From Solihabitans fulvus (GTDB lineage: Bacteria; Actinomycetota; Actinomycetes; Mycobacteriales; Pseudonocardiaceae), in assembly GCF_008386585.1 (NCBI RefSeq), contig NZ_VUOB01000005.1, forward strand, positions 166,232-230,231: a stretch of DNA of 64,000 nucleotides, in the 5' to 3' direction. The translations under genes and the position numbers were made by a program. Below, piece by piece: positions 41,778 through 51,687 of this stretch. The first letter of the stretch is position 1. Every line of letters starts with the position of its first letter. A model generated the notes under the pieces. The model was not told the origin of the DNA and ran no database searches. It saw only the letters and a list, made by a program, of their open reading frames with translations.

Positions 41778-44700
41778 GGCGCGTCGCCGAGCAGCTCGGC
41801 CAGCGCTTGGGTCGCCGCCAGAAGGCAGTCGCCCGCCGTGGCGTCGACGTCGACGATCTCCAGGTCGCCAAGGCAGATCTCGGCCCAGTACGCGGTCAGC
41901 TGCGGCCCGGCGGTCCTCGGCCGAACCAGCGTGATGTCGCCGGCGTAGGGCAGCAGCGGCTGCGCGGCGGCGGCCGTGCTGTGCCGGAACACCTCGAGCG
42001 CGACGTCCAGCTCCACGTCCGCGGGCGGCTCGGCCCCGAACTCCCGGCGCAGCAGGCTCGGCGCGTCGCCATCGCCGCTTGGCCCTGGCGGTTCGGTCGC
42101 GACCACCACCAGCCGCTCCACCCGCACCCCGACCTCGGTGAGCTGGCGGGCGAGCTCGGCGGCGAGGATCCCGCCGAACCCGTGGCCGACCAGTCGCAGC
42201 CGGTCGTGGCCGGCCGCGCGCAGCGCCTGGGTGTACTCGGCGGCGACCTGGTCCAGCAACGCGGTGGGGACCGTGCCGAGGTAGCGGTCCGGGTCGGCGA
42301 CCACCAGGCCGGCCAGTGCCGCCCCGTCGAGCCGTTCCAGCAGCGGCCGGTATGCCGCCAGCGTTCCGGTGCCGTCGTGCACCACGACCACCGTGCCGGT
42401 GCCCGGCCCGAGCGGCACCAGCGAGGACGGCCGGTCCGGCACCGGCGGTTCGCCACAGCGGTCGGGGGCCGATCCCATCCTGGCCGCCAGCGAGGCCACC
42501 GTGGAGCTTTGCAGGATCAGCCGAAGCATGTCGTCGTAGAAGATGCCGGCCGCCTCGGGCACGTGCTCCCGGATCTCCCCGGCGAGCTGGGCGGCCAGCA
42601 GCGAGTCCCCGCCGAGCTCGAAGAAGTTCTGCGCCCGGCCGATCCGCTCCACCCGCAGCATCCGCTGCCACACTCGCGCCAGCCGCTGCTCCAGCTCCCC
42701 GGCCGGCGGCTCGCCGCCGCCCGCCGCCGCGCCGGTGCGCTCGCCCGCGGCGAGCCATGAGCGCAGCGCGCCTCGGTCGACCTTCCCGTTGCCGGTCAGC
42801 GGCAGGCGGTCCACTACCTGAAGCTGGTAGGGCAGCATGTGGTCGGGGAGCTGGCCGGTGAGGTGGTGCTCCACGTCCGCGCGGGTCACCGGGCAGCGGT
42901 CGGACTTGAACCGGGCGGCGAAGACGTGCATGCCCATCTGGTCGGTGATCGGGTCGTCCTCTGGCAGGCTCAGCACGCCGTCCGCGCCGGCGGCGCGGAG
43001 GGCCGCCAGCCACTGCGGGCGGGTGAGGAAGGTCTGCTCCCCGGCCCTGCGCACGTCGTCGAACTCGCCGATCCCCTCGTCGAAGAGGAACTCCATCGAG
43101 GTCATGATCTGGTAGCTGTCCCTGGTCGCCTCGATGAACAGAATCCAGCCGCCCGGCCTGAGCAGCTCGCGGAGCGTGGCCAAGGTGGCGTCGGCGCCGT
43201 GCGCGTAGTGCAGCACGTTGGCGCACACGATCAGGTCGTAGGAGTTGGGCGGCAGCCGCTGCGTCCGGAAGTCCTGGTTCATGTCGAATCGGCCGTAGCT
43301 CACCCAGGGGTGGTCCCGGAACCGGTTCCGCGCGTTGTTCAGGAAGAACTCGGAGACGTCGGTGAAGCGGTACGCCACGTCGAAGCCGGCCAACGCCGGG
43401 ATCAGGTCCACGCTGGTGCCGCCGACCCCGGCGCCCACCTCCAGCACCTGGAACGGCCCCGCCGCCGCGTCGTGCCGGCCGGCCAGTTCCGTCGCGACCC
43501 CGATCAGCAGCCGGTTGACGTAGCGGCTGAGGAACATGCCGTTGTAGGCGACCTCGTGGATCTCCGTGCGGCCCTCCGGGAAGAGCAGGGTGAGCGGGTC
43601 GAGCTCGCCGCGAATCAGCTCGGACAGGTGGCGTGCCGTGGTGCGGAAGTACTGGATCAGCTCGGTGCGCCGTTCGACCTCGGGGACCAGGCCTTCCACC
43701 CGCCGCCAGCCCGCCGCCACGGTTGTCCCGTCCGCCTCGGCGATCCGGCGGTAGGTGTCGGCCTCCTCGTCGTGGTCGAGCAGGCCCTCCTCGGCCAGCG
43801 CCCGCACCCAGCGCCGCACCAGCCGGTGGTGTCGGGGGGCCACCCGCGCCCCGGTCAGGATGTCCCCCATGGTGTGCGCCCGCGCCGGGTCGGCGAACAG
43901 GCCCTCCTGGCACAGGGCGTGCAGCATCTGCGCCAACGCGGTCGCGTCCAGCGCGTGCGCGAAGGCGAGCATCTCATCGTCGCGGACCTCCGCGCGCAAC
44001 GCCCGAGAGCCCTCGACTGCGGCCGTGCGCAGCGCGTCGACCCCGGCCGCGACCGGCTCGCGCGCGGCGGGCTCGACGAACGCGGCGAGCCGGACCGGGT
44101 CCGGCCGCTGGCCGACCGCGACCACCGCGGCCGCGCGCACTGCCGGGTGGCCGACCAGTGCCGCCTCCACCTCGGCCAGCTCCACCCGGTGCCCTCGGAT
44201 CTTGACCTGGGAATCCTCGCGGCCCAGGAACTCGATGGCGCCGCCGGGCAGGTAACGCCCGAGGTCGCCGGTGCGGTAGAGCCGGCGCCCGCTGACGGGG
44301 TGCGTGATGAACCGCTCCGCGGTCTTCTCGGCGTCGCCGAGGTAGCCCGTGGACAGGCCGGCCCCGCCGATGAACAGCTCGCCGGCCACCAGGTCGGGAA
44401 CCGGGTCGAGGTCGGCGTCCAGCACCTCGACGGTCTGGTTGGCCAGCGGCCGCCCGTACGGGATGCTCGCCGCGCCCTCGTCGGCCGGCTCGATCGGATG
44501 CATGATCGACCAGATCGAGGCTTCCGTGGCGCCGCCGAGGCTGATCAGCCGGAGCCCTGGCAGCCGCAGCCGGGCGGCCGGGGGCAGCGACACCAGGATC
44601 CAGTCGCCGGACAGCAGGGCCAGCCGCAGCGTCGCGAGCACGCGGTCCGGCTCGGTGCGCAGGTAGGCGATGAGCATCTCGAACTGCGCTGGCACCGAGT

Positions 44701-46978
44701 TCCACAGTGTGATGCCGTGCTGGTCGATCAGGTCGGCCCAGTGCGCCGGGTCCGTTCGCCGGTCCGCGTCGGGCAGGACGAGGCAGCCGCCGGCCGACAG
44801 GGTGCCGAAGATGTCGTACACGGACAGGTCGAACGCCAGGTTCGACAGGCCGAGCACGCGATCGCCGGGCCCGACCTCGAACCGCCGGTTGACCTCGTCG
44901 ATGGTGTTCAGCGCGGCCCGGTGAGTGATCGTCACACCCTTGGGCGACCCGGTCGAGCCGGAGGTGTAGATGACATAGGCGAGGTCGTCGGGCGCCGCGC
45001 CGGTCACAGTGGGCGGCTCGGTCGAGTTCGGCAGCGTGTCCACGGCCACCGACGGCAGGCCATGGGTTTCGCCGGGGCGCCACGACTGGGTGAGGAGCCC
45101 GACGGCGCCGACGTCGGCGAGGATCCGCCGCTGCCTTGCGATCGGCTGACTGGTCTCGATGGGGACGTAGGCGCAGCCGCTGAACAGCACGCCCAGCACC
45201 GCGGCGACCTGCCTGGCGCCCTTGTCCATCGCAACGGCGACGATCGAGCCGGCCGGGGTGCCCCAGCCTCGGATCGCCGCCGCGACCGCGCCGGCCCAAC
45301 CGACCAGCTCCCGATAGGTCAGGGTGCGGTCTCCCGCGTGCACGGCCGGCCGGTCCGGGTGTTCACGGGCCCGGGCCAGCACTCCGTCCGGCAACAGGCT
45401 TTCGCCGATCGCGGCGGCGGCATCGGCTGGGGGGCGGCTGGCGAGCTGCGCGGCCGGCACCGGGACCGCGCCGGCAGCGTCCCACGGGCGCGCGCTGGCC
45501 GCCAAGTCCCGCAGCAGCGCCTCGAACGCGTCGAACATGGCCTCGGGCAACCCGTCGGAGAACACGCCCTCGCGGACGTCCCAGTTGAACGACAGACCGG
45601 TGGCGTGCTCCATGACCTGGCAGTCCAGCCACACCTGCGGGGTCTGGCTGATGCCGTGCACCAGCCGTTCGATGCCGCCGCCGGCCTCCCGGTCCCTGGC
45701 CAGCCCGACGCTGCTGGTGAAGACGAACGGGAAGATCGTCAGCCCGTCCGCGCCGCGCTTGCGCAGCTCGCGCATGACGTCGATGCCCGAGCAGGACCGG
45801 TGGTCCATGTCCTCCCAGAGCGTGGCCTGGATCCGCGCCGCCCGGTCGCGGAACGGCTCGCCGGACTGGTGCCGCACGGCGAGCAGCTCGACAGAGGTGA
45901 AGTCGCCGACGACCTGCCCGATCTGCGGGTGCGCGCCAGGCCGGTTGAGCACGGTGACGTTGAGCGTGAAGTCCTTGCGGCGGCACCACTTGCGAATCAC
46001 CTCGGCGTAGGCGGCGAGCACCGCGCAGGTCGGCGTCACCCCGGCCGTCCTCGCCCGGTCGCGCAGCAATGTCCACTCCGGACCGGACAGCGCCGCGACG
46101 AGCCGGCGGAACCGCGGCAGGGCGCGCTCGACCGGCAGCACCGGGACGTCGGGTGGCCCCGGCAGGGTGTCGATCCGATCCCACCAGTACGCGCGGTCGC
46201 GGTGCGCGGTCGGGCCCGACCTGGCCGCCCGGTCGGCGAGCAGCACGTCGCGGAAGGTGATCTCCAGCCCGGCCGGCAGCGCGGCGGGATCCCGGTACAG
46301 CGCGTCCAACTCGGCCAGCAGCTGCTGGATGCTGACGAAGTCGGCGACCAGGAAGTCGATCGAGAAGTGCAGGATGGCCGCGGCGTCGGACCTGGTCAGC
46401 ACCAGATCGAACAGGGGCCACTCACCCGGCTGGTAGACCCGGTGGTCCAGATCGGCGCGGGTCGTCTCGATCGCCGCCCGCAGCTGCTCGGCCGTGGCCG
46501 CGCCGAGGTCGACCACCCGGATGCGGTAGGCCGGCACCTGCTCGCGGACCTGCTGTGTCCCGTCCGCGCCGACCACCGCGCGGAGCATGTCGTGGCGGTC
46601 GACGAGCGCCCGCCACGCCGCCTCAAGCCGGGCCGGTTCGACCTGGTCGAACCGCAGCTCGCCGTAGCCGTGGCAGCCCACCGCGCCGTAGGGGAAGCCG
46701 CCGCCGCGCCCGGTGAGGTAGGCGGACTGCACGTCGGTGAGCGGGAACGGCTCGTACCGACCGGCTGGATCGGGCCGCACGGCGGTGGGGCGGGCGGCAG
46801 CCTCCAGCGCCCCGATCACCTCCTGGCGCCGGGCCCGCAGCGCCGCCAGCCGCTCGGCGGTCATGACCCCGTGCGGGGCTCGGTATCGCAGGATGGCCCC
46901 GTCCAACCACAGCTCGACGCCCATGCTCTCCAGGTCGGCCAGCACCTCGACGGGGCCGCGAAGATCCTCGGTAGTCAT
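41774..46978 (-). CDS. NRPS docking-Cy-A(MT)-PCP-TE (PchF-like) with degenerate thioesterase
   Basis: A 1734-residue synthetase. Residues 1-58 resemble a TubC-type N-terminal docking domain. Cyclization domain: about 75-500, DFLVADFVS at 208-216 intact. Adenylation: A3 YTSGSTGSPKG near 673, pocket segments DLSVYDIFG, WNSVPA, LLSGDW and EASIW, a cysteine-type set. A methyltransferase is inserted between A8 and A9, VLEVGAGVGGTS near 1183, as in PchF. A10 NGKVDR is near 1396, and PCP LGGDSLLA near 1458. Thioesterase: the nucleophile motif reads GHGFGG near 1600 (Ser to Gly) and the His position reads GDCLLA near 1716, so it should not hydrolyse. Confidence 0.93.
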   Translation of the reverse strand: MTTEDLRGPVEVLADLESMGVELWLDGAILRYRAPHGVMTAERLAALRARRQEVIGALEAAARPTAVRPDPAGRYEPFPLTDVQSAYLTGRGGGFPYGAVGCHGYGELRFDQVEPARLEAAWRALVDRHDMLRAVVGADGTQQVREQVPAYRIRVVDLGAATAEQLRAAIETTRADLDHRVYQPGEWPLFDLVLTRSDAAAILHFSIDFLVADFVSIQQLLAELDALYRDPAALPAGLEITFRDVLLADRAARSGPTAHRDRAYWWDRIDTLPGPPDVPVLPVERALPRFRRLVAALSGPEWTLLRDRARTAGVTPTCAVLAAYAEVIRKWCRRKDFTLNVTVLNRPGAHPQIGQVVGDFTSVELLAVRHQSGEPFRDRAARIQATLWEDMDHRSCSGIDVMRELRKRGADGLTIFPFVFTSSVGLARDREAGGGIERLVHGISQTPQVWLDCQVMEHATGLSFNWDVREGVFSDGLPEAMFDAFEALLRDLAASARPWDAAGAVPVPAAQLASRPPADAAAAIGESLLPDGVLARAREHPDRPAVHAGDRTLTYRELVGWAGAVAAAIRGWGTPAGSIVAVAMDKGARQVAAVLGVLFSGCAYVPIETSQPIARQRRILADVGAVGLLTQSWRPGETHGLPSVAVDTLPNSTEPPTVTGAAPDDLAYVIYTSGSTGSPKGVTITHRAALNTIDEVNRRFEVGPGDRVLGLSNLAFDLSVYDIFGTLSAGGCLVLPDADRRTDPAHWADLIDQHGITLWNSVPAQFEMLIAYLRTEPDRVLATLRLALLSGDWILVSLPPAARLRLPGLRLISLGGATEASIWSIMHPIEPADEGAASIPYGRPLANQTVEVLDADLDPVPDLVAGELFIGGAGLSTGYLGDAEKTAERFITHPVSGRRLYRTGDLGRYLPGGAIEFLGREDSQVKIRGHRVELAEVEAALVGHPAVRAAAVVAVGQRPDPVRLAAFVEPAAREPVAAGVDALRTAAVEGSRALRAEVRDDEMLAFAHALDATALAQMLHALCQEGLFADPARAHTMGDILTGARVAPRHHRLVRRWVRALAEEGLLDHDEEADTYRRIAEADGTTVAAGWRRVEGLVPEVERRTELIQYFRTTARHLSELIRGELDPLTLLFPEGRTEIHEVAYNGMFLSRYVNRLLIGVATELAGRHDAAAGPFQVLEVGAGVGGTSVDLIPALAGFDVAYRFTDVSEFFLNNARNRFRDHPWVSYGRFDMNQDFRTQRLPPNSYDLIVCANVLHYAHGADATLATLRELLRPGGWILFIEATRDSYQIMTSMEFLFDEGIGEFDDVRRAGEQTFLTRPQWLAALRAAGADGVLSLPEDDPITDQMGMHVFAARFKSDRCPVTRADVEHHLTGQLPDHMLPYQLQVVDRLPLTGNGKVDRGALRSWLAAGERTGAAAGGGEPPAGELEQRLARVWQRMLRVERIGRAQNFFELGGDSLLAAQLAGEIREHVPEAAGIFYDDMLRLILQSSTVASLAARMGSAPDRCGEPPVPDRPSSLVPLGPGTGTVVVVHDGTGTLAAYRPLLERLDGAALAGLVVADPDRYLGTVPTALLDQVAAEYTQALRAAGHDRLRLVGHGFGGILAAELARQLTEVGVRVERLVVVATEPPGPSGDGDAPSLLRREFGAEPPADVELDVALEVFRHSTAAAAQPLLPYAGDITLVRPRTAGPQLTAYWAEICLGDLEIVDVDATAGDCLLAATQALAELLGDAP

Positions 46979-48207
46979 GGCAGCTCGCGCTCCCCGTTCG
47001 GCCTGCCCGGATCCCGGTCGAGCCCGAGCCGGACCGAGCCGATGTACTCGAACGCGTCGAGCGCCGAGAACGGCTGCATGAACGGTCCGGCGCGAACGTC
47101 GCGGTACAGCCGGGACATCGGATTCGACGACAGGTAGCCGCCGCCGCCGGACGCGGTCAGGCAGCGGTCCACCGTGGTGATCGCGGCCCGCTTGGCCGCC
47201 ATGTTCGCGCACTGCACCTCGCGCATGAGGCCGGCGAGTTCGACGGCAGGCAGGTCGGGCGTGCCCGCCCCGAGCCGTTCGTCCAGCAGGACGGCGGTCC
47301 TGGCCAGCACCGCGCGGCTCGTCGCGATGTCGATCTCGTTCTCCCCGACCAGCGCCCGCGCCGCGGGCCGGACGGACCTCGGCCGGGACAGCGCCTGGGT
47401 GAGCAGGTCCTGCGCCTGCTCGGACATGCCGAGGAATGCCGAGGCGAGGACCAGCGCGCCGACCATGGTCAGCGGGAGGATGGCTGGGGGCAGCGCGCCA
47501 ACCGGCCCGGCCGGCACGACCATCTCCTGCGCGACCTGGCAGCCGTCGAACACGACGTCGCCGCTGCCGGAGGCGCGCACGCCCAGGGCGTCCCAGTTCT
47601 CCAGCACCCGCAGCCCGGGGGTCGTCCTGGGCACCACGGCGAATCCGACCTCGTCGGCGCCGAGGCGGACCGTGCTGAGGAACAGGGTGGCCGCCGGGGA
47701 GTTGGTGCAGAACGCCTTCCGCCCGCTGATCCGGTAGCCGGAGCCGGCCGGTTCGGCGGTGGTGGCCGGGTTGCCAAGCGGGGTTCCGCGCTCGGAGATG
47801 GCCACGCAGGCGATCGCGCGCCGGCGCGCGCAGGCGCGCAGCATCAGATCGAGGTGCCGGGCCGGCGGCGCGGCGACCGGCCAGGAAGGTGAGGTGCGCA
47901 GCCGCGCCAGGTACCAGAACGCGGTGAGGTGCATGGCCGCGCCGATCGCGGTGGAGCCGTCCCCTCGGGCCAGCCGGCTGATCGCCACCACCAGGTCGTG
48001 GATCGACCGCAGGCCAAGGCCGCCGAGGTCGACCGGCACAGTGGCGGCCAGGAACCCGGAGCGTTGCAACGCCGCCCAGTTGTCCGTGGGAAAGGCGTTG
48101 TCGCGGTCGAACCGGTCCGCCGTCACCGCGAAGTCGGCCGCGTGCTTGTCGGCGAGTTCCACGCACTGCGCGCCACCGGACGAAACGCATCCCAGCTCGA
48201 ATTCCAT
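46975..48207 (-). CDS. acyl-CoA dehydrogenase-like flavoprotein
   Basis: A 410-residue member of the acyl-CoA dehydrogenase superfamily. VPVDLGGLGLR, ISERGTPLGNPATT and FCTNSPAA fit the FAD-binding middle domain, and the C-terminal half is helical with DRCLTASGGGGYLSSNPMSRLYRDVRA. The usual catalytic Glu is not evident. Related proteins oxidize carrier-bound amino acids or act as flavin monooxygenases (DszC type). Its stop overlaps the NRPS start as ATGA, so it probably acts on a thiazoline or cysteinyl intermediate, for example ring oxidation to a thiazole. GAGGG precedes the ATG. Confidence 0.88.
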   Translation of the reverse strand: MEFELGCVSSGGAQCVELADKHAADFAVTADRFDRDNAFPTDNWAALQRSGFLAATVPVDLGGLGLRSIHDLVVAISRLARGDGSTAIGAAMHLTAFWYLARLRTSPSWPVAAPPARHLDLMLRACARRRAIACVAISERGTPLGNPATTAEPAGSGYRISGRKAFCTNSPAATLFLSTVRLGADEVGFAVVPRTTPGLRVLENWDALGVRASGSGDVVFDGCQVAQEMVVPAGPVGALPPAILPLTMVGALVLASAFLGMSEQAQDLLTQALSRPRSVRPAARALVGENEIDIATSRAVLARTAVLLDERLGAGTPDLPAVELAGLMREVQCANMAAKRAAITTVDRCLTASGGGGYLSSNPMSRLYRDVRAGPFMQPFSALDAFEYIGSVRLGLDRDPGRPNGERELP

Positions 48208-48311
48208 GTCGCCCTCATGAGGTCATGGCCCACCATCGGCGGCATTCGCGGTCGGCCCGAACGAGACTGGCAGCGGCCGGATCGGCCGGGCAAGCGCGCC
48301 GAGGTGTGCAA

Positions 48312-49823
48312 CTAGGGAGAATCAGCAGTTGGTCTTCGCGTCACCTGGTCGACGCTCGTGACCAGGTCCTGGGTGAGCACCCGGCGCAGCGGCTTGCCGA
48401 ACGGGGCGCGCGGGATCTCCGGGACGACCCGCACGATCTGTGGCCGGAACGGGCCCGTCATGTCGGCCAGGCGTCGCTTCGCCTCACCAATCTCCGGGCT
48501 GGAGTCCGATCCGCGCAGGAAGACCGCGATGCGGTCCCAGCCGCCCGCGGTCGGCACGCCCGCGACCGCGAACTCCACCTCCTCCGGTATTCGCCGGAAC
48601 AGGATCTCCTCGACGTACTCGGGAGGCAGCCGGCCGCCGCGCAGGAAGATCAGCTCCTTGACCCGCCCGACCAGCCGGACCTCGCCGCCGGGGTCGACGA
48701 AACCGAGATCGCCGCTGCGCGCCCAGCCGCCGGGGAACCAGTCGCGGTTCATCGACTCGTCCCGGAAGTAGGCCAGCGGCGCTGTGCCGCTGGCCCGGAC
48801 CGCCAGCTCGCCGACCTCCCCGGCCGGCAGCTCTCGCCCGTCCGCGTCGAGCACCCGCACCTCGGTGCCGGCGACCGGGCGGCCGACCGAGTCGCGGTGA
48901 CCGCCGCCCACCACCTTCACGCACAGCGCCGCGCCGCCCTCGGTCAGGGCGTACACAGAGACCACTCTGGCCCGCGTGAACCGCTCCGCGAGCGCCTGGG
49001 CCACAGCCTCGGGCACCGGGCCGCCCACCACCCTGATGATCACCACCCGCCGCGCCCACGGCTCCCGCGGCGCCACCACGCGGGCGACGCCGCTGGCCGC
49101 GTGCGGGGTGAGGTGCAGCTCGTCCGCCGGATGGTCGCGGCAGCTCGCGGCGAGCGCCGCGGCGGTTGGGGCGCAGCGGCTGGTCACCCCTCGGGCGAGG
49201 TGGTGCAGCAGGACTCCGTGCAGCCCGCCGGAGACGCCGACCGGGATGCCGGTGTGCGCCACCACCCGGCGCACCTGGCTGGCCAGGATCTCCGGGCGAA
49301 CCAGCCCGGTCCACTGCGTGTGCCGGGAGGCCACCGGCTTGGGTGAGCCGGTGGTGCCCGAGGTGAACACGATGTCGAGCAGGTCGTCGGGTTCGGCCAG
49401 CGGCGCCCCGAAGTGCCCGCCGGCGGCTATCAGTTCCTCGACGCACAGCCACGCCGGGCCGGCCGAGCGCCGGCCCGCGCCGCGGACGAGTACCGACACG
49501 TCCGCCAGCTCCCTGGCGCTGCGCTCGCTGACCTCGCCGGCGGTCAGCACGGCGGCAGCGCCGAGCCACACCACCGACAGGTACCCGATCGCGACCTCCC
49601 GCCAGGTCAGCGAGGTGGTGTCGACGGCGACGAACCCGCCGCGCCGCACGCCCTCCGCGTGCAGGCGGAAGGCTCCGCGCCGCACCAGGTCCAGCAGCCG
49701 CACCGAGGAGAGCTCCCCGCCGGCCGTGTCGGCGAGCACCGCGACGTCCGGCCTGTGCTCGACGCAGTCGAGCAGAATATCCGGTACCGTCCGCCATCGG
49801 CGATGAGAATTCCCTGCGGTCAC
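48312..49823 (-). CDS. AMP-dependent acyl ligase
   Basis: An adenylating enzyme of about 503 residues. A3 is DIVFTSGTTGSPKPVASR, A5 is VYALTEGGA, A7 is ARSGDLGFVDPGG, A8 is GRVKELIFLRGGRL, and the A10 Lys is in APFGKPLRR. The ELIFLRGG/PPEYVEE form resembles acyl-ACP and fatty-acyl-AMP ligases. Substrate unknown. The GTG at 49823 has CAGGG upstream; a later GTG at 49790 is possible. It heads the second leftward NRPS block, 104 bp before the acyl-CoA dehydrogenase gene, and is divergent from the DszA-like gene across only about 42 bp. Confidence 0.82.
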   Translation of the reverse strand: MTAGNSHRRWRTVPDILLDCVEHRPDVAVLADTAGGELSSVRLLDLVRRGAFRLHAEGVRRGGFVAVDTTSLTWREVAIGYLSVVWLGAAAVLTAGEVSERSARELADVSVLVRGAGRRSAGPAWLCVEELIAAGGHFGAPLAEPDDLLDIVFTSGTTGSPKPVASRHTQWTGLVRPEILASQVRRVVAHTGIPVGVSGGLHGVLLHHLARGVTSRCAPTAAALAASCRDHPADELHLTPHAASGVARVVAPREPWARRVVIIRVVGGPVPEAVAQALAERFTRARVVSVYALTEGGAALCVKVVGGGHRDSVGRPVAGTEVRVLDADGRELPAGEVGELAVRASGTAPLAYFRDESMNRDWFPGGWARSGDLGFVDPGGEVRLVGRVKELIFLRGGRLPPEYVEEILFRRIPEEVEFAVAGVPTAGGWDRIAVFLRGSDSSPEIGEAKRRLADMTGPFRPQIVRVVPEIPRAPFGKPLRRVLTQDLVTSVDQVTRRPTADSP

Positions 49824-49865
49824 CGAAGCCCTGCTTTCGACGCAATTCGGGGAGAGGTGCGTGCC

Positions 49866-51248
49866 ATGTATCTGAACGTTCTCACCCAATGCATTCCCGC
49901 GCCACTGTTCGAGGGGATGTGGCGACATCCCGAGGATCAGTCGGCGCTCGGCTACCGGTCGCTGGACTACTGGGTGAACATGGCCCAACAGCTGGAGAGC
50001 GCGTGTATTGACGCGCTGTTCTTCGCGGACATTCACGGCGTGTACGACGTGTACCAGGATTCACCCGCGCCGTCCATCCAGCATTCCGTTCAGGTGCCCG
50101 CGATAGATCCGGTGCTGGTTATCCCGGCAGCGGCGGCCGCCACCAGGAACCTGGGTTTCGCGGTCAGCTACTCCACCTCGTATCATGCGCCGTACCAGTG
50201 CGCCCGGCTGTTCTCCAGCCTGGACCACCTCACCGGCGGGCGCATCGGCTGGAACATCGTCACCTCGGATCTGCGGCTGGCCGTGGGCACCGGGCTGGCC
50301 GAGCAGTGCCCGCACGACGAGCGCTACGACCGCGCCGACGAGTACCTGGACCTGGTCGTGCGGCTCTGGGAGGACAGCTGGGAGGCCGGCGCCGTGCGCC
50401 ACGACGCCGCCTCGGACACCTTCGCCGACCCGGCGCGCGTGCATCGCGTCGACCATGCCGGCCGGTGGTACCGGATGTCCGCGCCGCACCAGTGCGAGCC
50501 GTCGCCGCAGCGCACTCCGGTGCTCTACCAGGCGGGATCCTCCGACCGGGGGCTGACCTTCGCCGCGCGGCACGCCGAGCTGGTGTTCGTCGCGCTCAGC
50601 GGGTTCAGGCAGGGCCGCGAACGCGTCGAGGACCTGCGCGACCGCGCGCGGCGGCAGGGCCGCGACCCGGAAGGGCTGCGGATCCTCCAGGGCATGTGCC
50701 TCATCTTGGGCGAGGACGCCGCGCAGGCGCGGGCCAGGGCCGAGGAGTACGAGAGGTTCAGCAGCCGGGGCGGGCTGACCGCGAAATGGTGCGGCTGGAC
50801 CGGATTGGATCTCGCCTCGTACCCGGCCGAGGCGCCGCTGTCGGACCTGCCGGCCGGCCAGATGCGTTCGGTCACCGACTTTCTCCGGCAGGCCGGCGCG
50901 GGTCGCGAACTCACGGTCGGCGACCTCCGAGAACACGTCGCTACGCCGCGCCGGCCGAACCCGCACGCGAGGCTCATGCTGTTCGGCACTCCTGAGCAGG
51001 TTGCCGACCGGATGGAGATGTGGCTCGAACGGACGAAAATCGACGGGTTCAATCTCATGCCGTGCCCGCCTACACTCGGCACCCGGGATCTGTGCGAACT
51101 CCTGGTGCCCGAACTACAGCGTCGCGGCCTGGCGCGAAAGAGCTATGACACAGCTGAGCGAACACTGCGAGAACGCTATTTCGGCAGCGGCGTCACCCGC
51201 TACGTGCGAGCCGCCGAAAACAACGGAGGCAACCGTCATGGCGGCTGA
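49866..51248 (+). CDS. NtaA/DszA-family FMNH2-dependent monooxygenase
   Basis: A 460-residue luciferase-fold monooxygenase of the nitrilotriacetate/dibenzothiophene-sulfone family. WNIVTSDLRLA (usual WNxVTS), YDRADEYLDLVVRLWEDSW, QAGSSDRGLTFAARHAELVF and DGFNLMPC are the family signatures. Members break C-N or C-S bonds or hydroxylate with FMNH2 from a separate reductase; the reductase at 33431-34000 could serve both. It starts with GGGGAGAGG 8 bp before the ATG. A cupin and free C protein C4 follow with overlaps, forming a three-gene operon. Confidence 0.9.
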   Translation: MYLNVLTQCIPAPLFEGMWRHPEDQSALGYRSLDYWVNMAQQLESACIDALFFADIHGVYDVYQDSPAPSIQHSVQVPAIDPVLVIPAAAAATRNLGFAVSYSTSYHAPYQCARLFSSLDHLTGGRIGWNIVTSDLRLAVGTGLAEQCPHDERYDRADEYLDLVVRLWEDSWEAGAVRHDAASDTFADPARVHRVDHAGRWYRMSAPHQCEPSPQRTPVLYQAGSSDRGLTFAARHAELVFVALSGFRQGRERVEDLRDRARRQGRDPEGLRILQGMCLILGEDAAQARARAEEYERFSSRGGLTAKWCGWTGLDLASYPAEAPLSDLPAGQMRSVTDFLRQAGAGRELTVGDLREHVATPRRPNPHARLMLFGTPEQVADRMEMWLERTKIDGFNLMPCPPTLGTRDLCELLVPELQRRGLARKSYDTAERTLRERYFGSGVTRYVRAAENNGGNRHGG

Positions 51249-51687
51249 GCCGTTCGACCTTTCCACGACATTCGTGCACCTGGGCTCCGGCGCCAGGGCG
51301 CTGCCGCTGCCGGGATTCTCCTGGACCTCCGACTACCTCAGGGGCTACCTGCGCACCTTCGCCGCCGAACGCGATGAGCGCCGCCTGGTCGGCATCGTGT
51401 CCCTGGCCGAGACGTGGCGGCACTGGGAGTGCCACGTCGGCGGCGACGAGCTGGTGGTCCAGCTGTCCGGCCGGTCGGCGATCGTGCAGGAGGTGAACGG
51501 CGAGCACCACACGATCGAGCTAGGGCCTGGCCAGGCCCTGATCAACCCTCGGGGCACCTGGCACACCAGCGACGTGTACGAGCCGGGGCAGAGCCTGTTC
51601 GTCGCGGCCGGCCGGCAGACCAAGTACCGGCCGAGGGACCTGGCCCCGACGCCGGCCGCCGAGTTCGCCGGCCATGATCGTCCATGA
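51238..51687 (+). CDS. small cupin-fold protein
   Basis: A 149-residue single cupin domain. The region from HWECHVGGDELVVQLSGRSA to HTIELGPGQALINPRGTWHT holds both cupin motifs, with His and Glu/Asp in place of the full His-x-His set and His in TWHTSD. It is not close to the cupin at 2415-2843. GGAGGCAACCGTC precedes the ATG at 51238, which lies within the end of the monooxygenase gene (11-bp overlap). Such proteins are isomerases, dehydratases, lyases or binding proteins. Its operon position suggests work on the monooxygenase product. Confidence 0.8.
   Translation: MAAEPFDLSTTFVHLGSGARALPLPGFSWTSDYLRGYLRTFAAERDERRLVGIVSLAETWRHWECHVGGDELVVQLSGRSAIVQEVNGEHHTIELGPGQALINPRGTWHTSDVYEPGQSLFVAAGRQTKYRPRDLAPTPAAEFAGHDRP

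Noticed and set aside
42839-47137. 1432-residue open frame on the plus strand
   Set aside because: It runs antisense to the PchF-like NRPS, whose domains are all recognizable on the minus strand. Its protein is Arg/Pro/Gln-rich without any motif, a common artefact of GC-rich DNA.
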